Origin: Candidatus Methanomethylicota archaeon
GTDB lineage: Archaea > Thermoproteota > Methanomethylicia > Culexarchaeales > Culexarchaeaceae
Length of the DNA: 64,000 nucleotides
Direction: 5' to 3'
Assembly (NCBI GenBank): GCA_020833005.1
Contig: JAJHRD010000006.1
Location: 1-64,000, forward strand
The position numbers and the translations under genes are program-made. Below, piece by piece: positions 1-8,039 of this stretch. Numbering within the stretch: the stretch's first letter is position 1; every line of letters starts with the position of its first letter. The notes beneath the pieces were generated by a model. It saw nothing but the letters and a program-made list of their open reading frames with translations, did not search any database and was not told the DNA's origin.

Positions 1-779
1 TACAATTTAATGCCAGTAGATCTAAAGATGAGAATCTTAAGAGGATCTTGAGTTACATTGAGTATGCATCTAAACTTGGTATTGAACTCATCGTCTTCCC
101 CGAGTATTCCATGTTCTTTCCATTGGATAAGGATTCATTGAAGCATTCGGAGTATATTGATGGGGGATTTTTAGGTGAAATTAGGCGTTCAGCGAGGGAT
201 TGTAATGTAAATGTTGTTGTGAACTTTTCTGAGAAGTCCAATGATAAGGCTGGGAGGGTTTATGACACCTCAGTTTTGATATCCAGTTCTGGTGAAGTAC
301 TTTCAGTTTATCGTAAAACACATCTCTTCGATGCATTTAATGTTAGGGAATCTGATTACATAGTTCCTGGAGATTCTTTGGCTAAACCTGTTAGATTGGG
401 TGATTTCAATGTTGGTCTTCTAATATGTTATGATATTCGTTTTCCAGAGGCTGCCAGAAGCCTAGCTATTGATGGGTGCACGCTACTTTGCGTTTCCTCA
501 GCATGGTATGGTGGGGTTTTAAAGGAGGTTCATCTATTAACTATGATTTTGGCTAGAGCCATAGAGAATGGAATTTATGTTGTTATGGCAAATCAAACTC
601 AGCCGAGATTTTGTGGTAGGAGTTGTATAGTTGACCCATATGGCGTGGTGTTGGCGGATGCTGGTGAACGTGAGGGTGTAATGATACATAGTGATATAAG
701 TATTGATAGATTGAATGATGTTAGGAGAAGTCTACCATTACTATCTCAAAGGAGACCTGAACTATACCTTCAAAAATGA
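1..779 (+). CDS. Nitrilase/carbon-nitrogen hydrolase family amidase (5'-truncated)
   Basis: The protein hydrolyses a C-N bond of an amide or nitrile, probably in the cytoplasm; the substrate cannot be read from sequence. The reading frame is already open at base 3 (QFNASRSKDENLKRI...), so the gene starts upstream of the window and the internal TTG at 48 is not the true start. Counting from that TTG, the three catalytic residues of the superfamily are present: Glu19 in FPEYSM, Lys90 in YRKTHLFD and Cys127 in LICYDIRFPE. Only some N-terminal residues of the first beta strand are missing. It is the only gene on its strand here and converges on the fRMsr gene 44 bases away. An omega-amidase or deaminated-glutathione amidase role is possible but unproven. 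Confidence 0.85.
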   Translation, partial: QFNASRSKDENLKRILSYIEYASKLGIELIVFPEYSMFFPLDKDSLKHSEYIDGGFLGEIRRSARDCNVNVVVNFSEKSNDKAGRVYDTSVLISSSGEVLSVYRKTHLFDAFNVRESDYIVPGDSLAKPVRLGDFNVGLLICYDIRFPEAARSLAIDGCTLLCVSSAWYGGVLKEVHLLTMILARAIENGIYVVMANQTQPRFCGRSCIVDPYGVVLADAGEREGVMIHSDISIDRLNDVRRSLPLLSQRRPELYLQK

Positions 780-823
780 ATTGGTGTGGAGTAGGGTTGG
801 GCGTCGTGTATGATGATTTACAT

Positions 824-1276
824 TTAGAGTTCTGTGAAGACTTTCCTCAATATCTTCTCAACCCACACTTTATCTTTCTCGTCAAAGCTTCCCAGCTGAT
901 CGCTATCGACATCAAATACAGCTATTACCTCCCCCCTTGAATTGAATACTGGCGCTGATATTTCGGATTTAGATCTCGGATCACATACTATGTGCCCTGG
1001 AAACTTATCCACATCTGGAACCACTATTGTTTCCTTACGTCTATATGCTGTCCCACATACCCCCGTATATGCTATTCTTGCACATGCAGGGGGGCCCATT
1101 GAGGGACCTAGCTCCAGATATTCCTCTCTTGGAATGTAGAATCCAACCCAGAAGTAGTATGGGATATTCTTCTTCATAACTTCGCAAACTATCCTCATCT
1201 TCTCCACAATCTCTTTGCCTTTAACTCTCCCTATTATCTCATTGTAGCATTTCTCGTAAATCTCATCTTTATTCAT
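824..1276 (-). CDS. Free methionine-(R)-sulfoxide reductase (GAF domain)
   Basis: This 150-residue single GAF-domain protein matches the fRMsr (YebR) family, which reduces free methionine-R-sulfoxide using catalytic cysteines and thioredoxin. Visible hallmarks are WVGFY, the LGPSMGPPACARI stretch, GVCG, VPDVDKFPGHIVCD and FDVDSDQLGSFD. Cys65, Cys74 and Cys98 lie at spacings close to those of the three conserved cysteines of E. coli fRMsr, so the enzyme should be active. Length is normal for the family. The ATG start (ATGAATAAAGAT) gives a complete N-terminal helix. The gene is monocistronic and divergent from the following metallo-beta-lactamase gene. A thioredoxin-reductase-like gene lies about 5 kb away and could belong to the reductant chain, which is inference. 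Confidence 0.88.
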   Translation of the reverse strand: MNKDEIYEKCYNEIIGRVKGKEIVEKMRIVCEVMKKNIPYYFWVGFYIPREEYLELGPSMGPPACARIAYTGVCGTAYRRKETIVVPDVDKFPGHIVCDPRSKSEISAPVFNSRGEVIAVFDVDSDQLGSFDEKDKVWVEKILRKVFTEL

Positions 1277-1339
1277 GGATTTCCACCACCATATATAATG
1301 GTAAAGCTATTATTCATATTTTAATTCATAAATTTAATT

Positions 1340-2179
1340 GTGATTGATTTGTTTGTCGAGATAATTTTCCTTGGGACTGGTGGTGGAAGGTTTTCAATGG
1401 CAACTCAGAAGAGGAGGACTGGTGGAATTAGGATTATTAGTTCTAAGTCTAATGTGCATTTAGATCCTGGTCCAGGGGCATTGGTTTACTCGATTGAGAT
1501 GGGTTTGGATCCACGTAAAATAAATGGGATAATTGTTTCGCATGCTCATCCAGATCACTCCAATGATGCTGCTGTTATGATTGAAGCTATGAGTGAGGGT
1601 ACAACTAGGAGGAGGGGTGTTTTACTGGCTTCCACAAGTGTCCTCTATGGTAATGAGGTTTGTGAGAAGGTTTTATCTAAGTATCATCAATCAATACCTT
1701 CAGAAGTTTATGAGGCTAAGATCGGTACTTCGGTGATTATAGGTGATTTGGAGGTTAAGGTTTGTAAAGCTGTTCATAGTGATCCAAGTACTGTTGGTTT
1801 TAGATTTAAAACTCAGTATGGGGATTTCGCCTACATGCCTGACTCAGAATATTTCGATGATGTTGCTGAATATTATGGTGGTGTTAGGCTAATTATACTC
1901 TCAGTATTGAGGCCTGGAGGTGAACCTTGGGAGGGGCATATGACCAGTGTGGATGCCGCTAAGATTATTAATAAGGTTAAGCCTGAGAAGGCTATAATAA
2001 CCCACTTTGGGATGCATATGATTATGAAGAGCCCTGATTCTGAGGCTAAGTGGATTGAGAATGAAACTGGAGTTCCAACTATAGCTGCGAGGGATGGTAT
2101 GAGGGTGAAGTTTGGTAAGAATATTGATTTCTCATTTATGGAGAAGCAGACTGATTTAAGGAGATTCTTCAACTATTAA
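1340..2179 (+). CDS. Metallo-beta-lactamase-fold hydrolase
   Basis: The 279-residue protein has the metallo-beta-lactamase metal motif SHAHPDHSND (His68, His70, Asp72, His73), a later VHSDP histidine, an MPDSEYFDD segment and the final ITHFGMHM histidines expected for a two-metal site. The N-terminus FLGTGGGRFSMATQKRRTGG resembles the arylsulfatase/RNase Z-like, lipoate- or phosphodiester-type MBL proteins common in archaea. No extra domain (KH, beta-CASP) is present, so it is unlikely to be an mRNA-processing nuclease. GTG at 1340 is used; its 3' end overlaps the convergent AtHypB gene by 24 bases. The substrate is unknown. Confidence 0.8.
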   Translation: MIDLFVEIIFLGTGGGRFSMATQKRRTGGIRIISSKSNVHLDPGPGALVYSIEMGLDPRKINGIIVSHAHPDHSNDAAVMIEAMSEGTTRRRGVLLASTSVLYGNEVCEKVLSKYHQSIPSEVYEAKIGTSVIIGDLEVKVCKAVHSDPSTVGFRFKTQYGDFAYMPDSEYFDDVAEYYGGVRLIILSVLRPGGEPWEGHMTSVDAAKIINKVKPEKAIITHFGMHMIMKSPDSEAKWIENETGVPTIAARDGMRVKFGKNIDFSFMEKQTDLRRFFNY

Positions 2180-2881
2180 TTTTAAAGCTTCCTCCACCTT
2201 CCTTCCAATCATGCTTTCCAATAGTTCCTCCACATCTCCAATTTTATCTTCCAAGTCTTGCTGGAATGGTATTTCCACCAAAACTCTTTTACCCAAACCT
2301 CTATATTCAGTGGTCACAATTCCCATGACCATGTTCACTATTATCCCAATTATATCCCCACCCTGCTCTTCCAGTAATTTGATGAGTTTTCTAACCGTTT
2401 CTAGGGCTAGCTTTGATGGTGTTGCTACAACTATGAATTTTATCCTCCAATTTATCCTCAGTAAATCTAGTATGATGTCGCTTATTCCTGGGGGTGCATC
2501 TATTATTAGGTAATCCAGCTCCCCCCATCTAGTTATGGATAATATTTCTATTAGGGCATTGGATACATCTATGCCTCTCAATGGTGTTGGGTTATTTTTC
2601 GTGTAGTATGTGATTGTCATATACTTTAATCCATGAATTTCTGGAGGTATAACCCCCCTATCCTCCTTCGGCATTAATTCCTCTGCGTTTAGTATTATGT
2701 GTGTGGATGGACTTGTGAAGTCTGTGTCTAGTAATCCAACTTTATACCCCATTCTGGAGAGTTGTAGCGCCATTATTGTTGAAATTATGCTTTTACCCAC
2801 ACCCCCCTTCCCACTAACCACCGCTATGACATTTCTAATGCTTTTCACACGTTCATTTATTGCAATTATCCTTGGATCCAT
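2156..2881 (-). CDS. ATPase-type HypB (Mrp/MinD family) for NiFe-hydrogenase maturation
   Basis: This deviant Walker A P-loop ATPase (SGKGGVGKS at about residues 23-31, Walker B-like DYLIIDAPPG) belongs to the Mrp/MinD family. In Thermococcus a family member of this type (AtHypB) partners HypA and drives nickel delivery to NiFe hydrogenase in place of the GTPase HypB. The coupling supports that role: its ATG overlaps the TGA of hypA (TGATG at 2881). A longer frame with an upstream ATG inside hypA exists, but the overlap start fits translational coupling and begins MDPRIIAINERV. It lacks the CxxC of Mrp/Nbp35 scaffold proteins, so an Fe-S carrier role is less likely. The 3' end overlaps the MBL gene. 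Confidence 0.82.
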   Translation of the reverse strand: MDPRIIAINERVKSIRNVIAVVSGKGGVGKSIISTIMALQLSRMGYKVGLLDTDFTSPSTHIILNAEELMPKEDRGVIPPEIHGLKYMTITYYTKNNPTPLRGIDVSNALIEILSITRWGELDYLIIDAPPGISDIILDLLRINWRIKFIVVATPSKLALETVRKLIKLLEEQGGDIIGIIVNMVMGIVTTEYRGLGKRVLVEIPFQQDLEDKIGDVEELLESMIGRKVEEALKLIVEESP

Positions 2882-3282
2882 CAAGCCACACCACTTATGC
2901 TCTCTATCCAAACCCCCCTACCACTTATTACTTCAAAGTCTGGGCTTCCACATTTTGGGCATCTCATGAATGTATGGGCTACTTCAGGTATGAAGTGTAT
3001 AGCCTCTTTAACATCTTCACTTAAACCTTCACTTCCAAACTTCCACTTATATCCACACTTCCTACACATCATTTCCGCTTCATCGATCTCTATCTTGAAT
3101 TCCACATTTTCCATATTATTTTCCCTTTTCAATTCTGATAGTGCGAATTTGAATATTTCAATATCTATTTGCTGTAGCTCCCCAACTTTGATGGCAACTT
3201 CCCTTATCTCCCTTAACCCTCTTTCCTTTGCAATTCTTAATGTAGACATTACCACAGCTTCTGCAAGGGCCCATTCATGCAT
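2881..3282 (-). CDS. hypA: Hydrogenase nickel incorporation protein HypA
   Basis: HypA inserts nickel into the NiFe-hydrogenase large subunit. The N-terminus MHEWALAEAV carries the nickel ligand His2 and Glu3, and the zinc site is formed by two CxxC pairs, Cys73/Cys76 (CRKC) and Cys108/Cys111 (CPKC). The stretch between the pairs is longer than in bacterial HypA, as in archaeal homologues. It is followed with overlapping stop/start by the ATPase-type HypB gene and preceded, 32 bases upstream on the same strand, by an aminotransferase. No hydrogenase structural genes or other hyp genes are in the window, so the client enzyme is encoded elsewhere. Confidence 0.93.
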   Translation of the reverse strand: MHEWALAEAVVMSTLRIAKERGLREIREVAIKVGELQQIDIEIFKFALSELKRENNMENVEFKIEIDEAEMMCRKCGYKWKFGSEGLSEDVKEAIHFIPEVAHTFMRCPKCGSPDFEVISGRGVWIESISGVA

Positions 3283-3314
3283 TCAATTTCACAACCATTG
3301 ATGTTTTATTTATG

Positions 3315-4523
3315 TCATTTTATCTCTTCCTTTATTGCTTGTGAAAGCCTCTTCACTCCTTCTACTATTTGCTCCTTTGATGGGTATGTGAAGTTTAGTC
3401 TCATGGCATTCCTAACGGATCCATCCGGGTAGAATGGTCTTCCGGGGACGTATGCAACCTTATACTTTTCTATTGCTTTTTGAGCTATTAGTTCTGTGTC
3501 AACCCCCTCTGGAGCCCATGCAAATATGAACATTCCCCCCACAGGTTTAACCCATTTAGACCCCTTTGGCATGTATGTTTCGAGGGAGTTCATCATTATA
3601 TCCCTCTTCTCCCTATATATCTCCCTAATTCTTGGTAGATGCTTTTCCATTAATCCAGTTTTAAGGGCTTCTGCCGCTATATATTGACTTAGTGGTGATG
3701 TGCATAAGTCTGCAACTTCCTTAGCCAATATTATCTTCTCTATTATCTTCTCGTTTCCAGCCATCCATCCCACTCTAAGTCCTGGTGCAATCATTTTACT
3801 AAATGTGCTCATGAATACCACTCTATCTTCATTATCCATGGATTTTAATGGTGTTGTTTCAACCTTCTCATATAGGAAGTAGCTGTATGGGTCATCCTCC
3901 AATATTAGGAGGTCGTATTTTGATGCTATTTCCATTAGATGCTTCCTCCTATCAAGGCTCATGGAGTATCCTGATGGGTTTTGGCATGTGGGTATTGTAT
4001 ATATGAACTTTATCTTCCTCTTCCTCCTGATGTTCTCCTTTATCTTTTCTTCCAATACATCTGTTCTCATGCCATTCTCATCTAATGGTATTCCAATTAT
4101 TTTTGGTTGGTATGGTGCAAAGGCGTTTAGTGCGGCTAGATATGTTGGGGCTTCAACAAATACTATGTCTCCAGGGTTGAGTAGAATTCTAGCCCATAGA
4201 TCCAATCCTTGCTGGCTTCCAGTCAGTATTACTAGTTCCTCTACCCCCTTAACTTTTATGCCATTTTTATTCATGAACTTCATGATTTCCTCTAGTAATA
4301 CATTGTTCCCCCTTGTTGGGCCGTATATGAGTGCTTCCTCACCATACTCCAATATAATCCTTCTCGTAATTTCTGCAAGCTCTTCTTTTGGTATGTTTTT
4401 TGGGTCTGGAATTCCCCCTCCAAAGCTAATTATATCCTTTTGTGTAGCCCATTTTAGTAGCCTTCTTATTTCTGATGGTTTTAGGTACCCGGATGTTTTT
4501 GAGAATAGTTTTTCATACTTCAC
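3315..4523 (-). CDS. PLP aminotransferase, LysN/2-aminoadipate or aromatic class I/II type
   Basis: A fold-type I aminotransferase of about 402 residues. The PLP lysine sits in STFSKMIAPGLRVGW, and the NPSGYSMS, LILEDDPYSYF and C-terminal RLNFTYP motifs (with the carboxylate-binding Arg) are typical of the archaeal LysN / multi-substrate aminotransferase group. A TTG at 4568 extends the frame, but it lies only 3 bases from the likely TATA box (4571-4578). The GTG at 4523, giving VKYEKLFSKTSGYLK, has GGTGGT 8 bases upstream and matches usual family N-termini, so I chose it. The gene runs towards hypA with a 32-base gap. The substrate may be 2-aminoadipate, aromatic or branched-chain amino acids; sequence alone does not decide. 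Confidence 0.85.
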   Translation of the reverse strand: MKYEKLFSKTSGYLKPSEIRRLLKWATQKDIISFGGGIPDPKNIPKEELAEITRRIILEYGEEALIYGPTRGNNVLLEEIMKFMNKNGIKVKGVEELVILTGSQQGLDLWARILLNPGDIVFVEAPTYLAALNAFAPYQPKIIGIPLDENGMRTDVLEEKIKENIRRKRKIKFIYTIPTCQNPSGYSMSLDRRKHLMEIASKYDLLILEDDPYSYFLYEKVETTPLKSMDNEDRVVFMSTFSKMIAPGLRVGWMAGNEKIIEKIILAKEVADLCTSPLSQYIAAEALKTGLMEKHLPRIREIYREKRDIMMNSLETYMPKGSKWVKPVGGMFIFAWAPEGVDTELIAQKAIEKYKVAYVPGRPFYPDGSVRNAMRLNFTYPSKEQIVEGVKRLSQAIKEEIK

Positions 4524-4570
4524 CCTATACCACCATATGTAGATTTCAATGCCCTCTATAATGCTCAATG

Positions 4571-4578
4571 TTTATAAA
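4571..4578. promoter_or_regulatory. Shared palindromic TATA box (TTTATAAA)
   Basis: TTTATAAA reads the same on both strands and lies between two divergent genes. On the plus strand it begins 28 bases before the ATG at 4599, the spacing expected for a leaderless archaeal transcript of the primase-like gene. On the minus strand it would start transcription near 4548, about 25 bases before the preferred GTG start of the aminotransferase at 4523. One TBP site could therefore serve both directions. No BRE was decided. Confidence 0.5.
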
Positions 4579-4598
4579 GGTTTTTACTTTGCACTTCT

Positions 4599-6038
4599 AT
4601 GGCATCATGTTTTTATGGTGGGTTAATGTCTAAATTTAATTGTATGATGGCTAGGGATGTTTTGAAGTATTATTCGGATGGGAGAGTTGTAGGTGAGATT
4701 CTGGATTATTGTAGGATGCGTTGGGTTGCTGCTGAAGCTAAGAGTTCTGGTGATAAGCGCATATTCTTTAGATACTGGAGTAGGGATGGTCCACCACTAT
4801 CCTTTAAGGATGAATCTTCATTTAAACGATTCCTTGAGAGGCATGCGTGGATTAATGTGAGAAGCTTCTATGGTTCAATAAACATTTACAGCACCCTCGA
4901 TAAGCGTGATGATTTGGAGGATTTGGATAATATTGTTGGATGTACACCCATATGGGATGTTGATGGTTCGCTTAGTAATGTTAAGTTGACGTTGGATGTG
5001 GCAAGGATTATTGTTAGCTTCCTTGAAAGTAAGGGGATATGTAAATCAATTTACTTGAAATGGTCTGGTAGAGGGTTGCATATACATTTACATGAAAATT
5101 CAATTTCAAAGGATGTTTTAAGTAAAGTTCATCCACTTGATGTCGCTTACGCCATCGTTGAGTATACCATAAATAAGTGCTGGGATAAGATTAGGGATGT
5201 GGTTTCAAAAGCCTCTAATCTTGATAGGGAGTTTAAGGTTGAGAATAAGATTGATATCCAGAGGGTTTTCACAGCTCCATTATCCCTCCATAGAGAGCAT
5301 GATGTGGTTGCCGTATGCTTTAAGCCTAATGAAATAGATTCCTTCGATATATCTTGGACTAACCCCTCATCATTCAAGCATAACCCAGATTGGAGAGTTT
5401 ATGTTGATGGTGAAGCTGATGGATTGGCTTTAGAAGCCTACAGGGAGGTTGGTGGATATATTCCGAAGATGGGTTTAAAATCTAAATCTTCAAAGCCCAC
5501 AAGGAGCCTTTTATCCATGGCGATAAGCATACCCACAATTAGTGGGAATATTGGTAGATTTCAAACCATGGCTTTACTTCAAGCTGCAAGATACTATGTT
5601 TTGAGGGGGGATATGGATAAAGCCAAATCCTTTGGTCTAAATAGAGCCATATTCTATGCTTGGGCAAAGTACTATAAGCCTAAATATGGATTCTCGCAAA
5701 AGAGACTTGAAGGTTTGGGGGCTATGAAGGAGAAGTATAGTTTCGATAGTCTGGGGGATGAGAAGGTTCCAATTTCAAGTAGTGGATACTACATTATAGG
5801 GGATATTGTTCAAACTCCAGATAGCTTTGATAGGGAAATTGCAAGTAAGATAAGTTCAGTGGTACCATTCAACATAGCTTGGGAGGCGGCTGTAGATTAT
5901 GTTAAGAGATTTTCTAAGGAGACTTTGGAGAGTCAACAGGAATTTTATAAGAGGGTTTATGAGCCTGTGAGGGATAATTTTGTAAAGATAATTCAAGAGT
6001 ATATGGCTTTCAAGAAGTTTATGGAGGATAAAAAGTGA
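4599..6038 (+). CDS. Archaeo-eukaryotic primase (AEP) superfamily protein, PriS-like
   Basis: A 479-residue protein with the AEP catalytic signatures: the metal-binding hDhD motif in PIWDVDGS, the SGRGLHIHLH nucleotide-binding motif, and a later IDIQRVFTAPLSLH segment placed like the third motif. Family members make RNA or DNA primers, or act as polymerases in repair. The N-terminal ~110 residues and the helical C-terminal half (FQTMALLQAARYYV..., IFYAWAKYYKPKYGFS) are not recognised, and there is no cysteine zinc cluster as in replicative PriS. No priL neighbour is seen, so this looks like a second, stand-alone AEP. ATG at 4599 fits a leaderless message; an in-frame ATG at 4626 is the alternative. 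The exact activity is inference. Confidence 0.65.
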   Translation: MASCFYGGLMSKFNCMMARDVLKYYSDGRVVGEILDYCRMRWVAAEAKSSGDKRIFFRYWSRDGPPLSFKDESSFKRFLERHAWINVRSFYGSINIYSTLDKRDDLEDLDNIVGCTPIWDVDGSLSNVKLTLDVARIIVSFLESKGICKSIYLKWSGRGLHIHLHENSISKDVLSKVHPLDVAYAIVEYTINKCWDKIRDVVSKASNLDREFKVENKIDIQRVFTAPLSLHREHDVVAVCFKPNEIDSFDISWTNPSSFKHNPDWRVYVDGEADGLALEAYREVGGYIPKMGLKSKSSKPTRSLLSMAISIPTISGNIGRFQTMALLQAARYYVLRGDMDKAKSFGLNRAIFYAWAKYYKPKYGFSQKRLEGLGAMKEKYSFDSLGDEKVPISSSGYYIIGDIVQTPDSFDREIASKISSVVPFNIAWEAAVDYVKRFSKETLESQQEFYKRVYEPVRDNFVKIIQEYMAFKKFMEDKK

Positions 6039-6043
6039 TTGAG

Positions 6044-7243
6044 TTAAGCTTTAATCCTATACTCAATATTTAGCCCTGCAACCTTATCTTTATTCCTCTC
6101 CATCCAGCTCTTCACATAACTGCATTCAACAATAACCCTCTTACCCCTACCCTTAACATAGTTAACTGCTACATCAACTATTTTTGAAGCCAATCCTAAA
6201 CCCCTATACTCAGGAGGTGTATAAGTGCTCACCATTCTAATTTCATCCTCAGTTTCCTCAATTCTATGATAGGCTCTAACCCCCTCCTCCAATTCTATGT
6301 AGAATATTTTCCCATCAAATTTGACTTCACCCATGCTCTTCTTTAATGCTTGAACATATTTTGATGCTGATATAGCTGCCATGCATCCATCTCCACTTGC
6401 AATAGCTACTTGCATCCCCCTGCCAGTCACATCTCCAGCTGCATATACACCTCTAACATTGGTTTCTTGATTCAAGTTCACAGCTATGTATCCTTGATCA
6501 TTCAATTTTATTCCAGCAGCCCTATATATCTCAGTTTTAGGTTCATCTCTACCAACAATGAAAATTCCAGCACATTTAATTTCAAAACTTTCACCATCCC
6601 TCAAAATCTTAATGGATATGCCATTCTCAACGCCACTTAATTCTTCCACCCTCCCCCTCAACAACTCGATATTACTGTGCTTTGAAGCTTCCTCAATTAT
6701 CTTTTCATCTAAATTTTCGGTTATCACATATAATTTCTCAGCATAATTGGATAGGAGTTCCATTTCATTTAACAATTCTTCACCTCTACCAGTTAGAGCT
6801 ATTGTTTTACCCTTGTATAGTGGTCCGTCGCATGTGGCGCAGTAGCTTACCCCTCTACCTATTAGATTGCCCTCCCCCTTAATTGTGGTTCCACCCATCT
6901 CCCTGCCAGTGGCTATTATCAATGCATACCCCCTATACTCTCCACCCCTACACTTCACAATCTTTAATACCCCACTTACATCCAGCCCTAAGGCTTGTTC
7001 TGGATAAACTATTTTTGCACCAAACTTTAATGCTTGATTGTACATTCGCATTGCAAGTTCCATGGGGTTTGGTAGTGTTGGTATGCCAGGATAGTTTTCT
7101 AAGTGCTTCATTTTCGCTAAATTCCCTCCTGGAGCATTCTTTTCAATAACCAGTGTTTTGAGTCCAGCTCTTGAAGCATATATGGCTGCTGCCAACCCCG
7201 CTGGTCCAGCTCCAATTATGATAACATCATATATTTCACTCAA
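6044..7243 (-). CDS. Thioredoxin reductase-like flavoprotein with C-terminal GNAT-like domain
   Basis: Residues 1 to about 305 form an FAD/NAD(P)-binding thioredoxin reductase: [10 protein letters not shown] dinucleotide fold at the N-terminus, the redox pair Cys135/Cys138 in SYCATCDGP, a second Rossmann stretch after [12 protein letters not shown], and [12 protein letters not shown] near the flavin. Residues about 308-399 are an added domain resembling YjdJ/COG2388 small N-acetyltransferases: [18 protein letters not shown] is the acetyl-CoA loop and [12 protein letters not shown] the typical end. An ordinary TrxB is about 310-320 residues, so the extra 80-90 residues are a real fusion. The gene is compact with no partner thioredoxin nearby. 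The second half of the nucleotide-binding motif is slightly unusual (GRGEE rather than GGGDS), so the electron donor (NADPH, NADH or other) is uncertain. Confidence 0.87.
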   Translation of the reverse strand: MSEIYDVIIIGAGPAGLAAAIYASRAGLKTLVIEKNAPGGNLAKMKHLENYPGIPTLPNPMELAMRMYNQALKFGAKIVYPEQALGLDVSGVLKIVKCRGGEYRGYALIIATGREMGGTTIKGEGNLIGRGVSYCATCDGPLYKGKTIALTGRGEELLNEMELLSNYAEKLYVITENLDEKIIEEASKHSNIELLRGRVEELSGVENGISIKILRDGESFEIKCAGIFIVGRDEPKTEIYRAAGIKLNDQGYIAVNLNQETNVRGVYAAGDVTGRGMQVAIASGDGCMAAISASKYVQALKKSMGEVKFDGKIFYIELEEGVRAYHRIEETEDEIRMVSTYTPPEYRGLGLASKIVDVAVNYVKGRGKRVIVECSYVKSWMERNKDKVAGLNIEYRIKA

Positions 7244-7281
7244 CTTGCATCCCTCATCCCATTTACTTATTTATTTAAAGT

Positions 7282-7872
7282 TTAAATTTCCATCGGTTTT
7301 ATGAATTTAAGCCCAATAGCCTTTAATATTTCAGTTAGATACTTCTGTCTGCAGTTCTTTTCTACATTGCATGTTGCTCTATATGCTTCTTCCAAATTTG
7401 ATCCCACTGCGAAGACTCCATGTCCCCTAACTATCACTGCATTACATGACCCTAAATTATCAACTATCTTTGCTCCAAGCTCCCTAGTTCCACTCTTCCC
7501 CTCAATAACTTTTATGCTTCCCATCCTAAGTGCAGCTTCTATTTCAAGTGGCTCTACCTCATTGAAGAAGTATGATACTGCAATTGCGTATGGTGGATGT
7601 GCATGTATTATTGCCTTGTAATCTGTTTTTATGTAGATTTCCCTATGAACTGGCGTTTCACTTGAAGCATACCTATCAGCTTCACTTTCATGTTTTAGGG
7701 GGGTTTGAACTATGTCCCTAGCGGATATGTCTTCCAATGATGCCCCTCTGCGGGTTATGTATATGTTTTCATTGATTCTTACACTTATGTTCCCTCCATG
7801 GCCGCATACAAACCCCCTTTCAGTTAGTTTTCTACCATACTTTGCTATTTCGAGCTGTATATGTCTCCACAT
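7282..7872 (-). CDS. Class II aldolase/adducin family protein (fuculose-phosphate aldolase-like)
   Basis: A 196-residue zinc aldolase of the FucA/AraD family, which cleaves or forms C-C bonds with phosphorylated sugars or related metabolites. The metal set is intact: Glu72 in SSETPVHREI, His90 and His92 in IHAHPPYA, and His151 in VRGHGVFAVG. The phosphate-binding GNIS loop is at residues 27-30. In archaea such enzymes occur as L-fuculose-1-phosphate aldolases and in the methionine salvage or ribulose/CoA precursor routes. No sugar kinase or isomerase is adjacent, so the substrate is open. Start ATGTGGAGACAT is the only one that gives a full N-terminal helix. Confidence 0.8.
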   Translation of the reverse strand: MWRHIQLEIAKYGRKLTERGFVCGHGGNISVRINENIYITRRGASLEDISARDIVQTPLKHESEADRYASSETPVHREIYIKTDYKAIIHAHPPYAIAVSYFFNEVEPLEIEAALRMGSIKVIEGKSGTRELGAKIVDNLGSCNAVIVRGHGVFAVGSNLEEAYRATCNVEKNCRQKYLTEILKAIGLKFIKPMEI

Positions 7873-8039
7873 AATTTCACATCACATACTTTGAATCTAT
7901 GTAAATTAATAATTATATTGTTGGCTTGTTTAATGCAATGCCTTATACGTTATTCACGTTAAATGTTTTTCTACACAATGATTCCACATTACAACTACAT
8001 TTTTATCTACGTTTTATTCAATTCTATAATTGATGCTGA

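Noticed and set aside
48-779. TTG at 48 as the nitrilase start
   Set aside because: The frame is open back to base 3 and the residues before it match the nitrilase N-terminal strand and helix, so the gene is cut by the window edge.
3961-4542. 193-codon frame opposite the aminotransferase gene
   Set aside because: Antisense to the PLP enzyme, low-complexity hydrophobic/serine-rich, no start signal.
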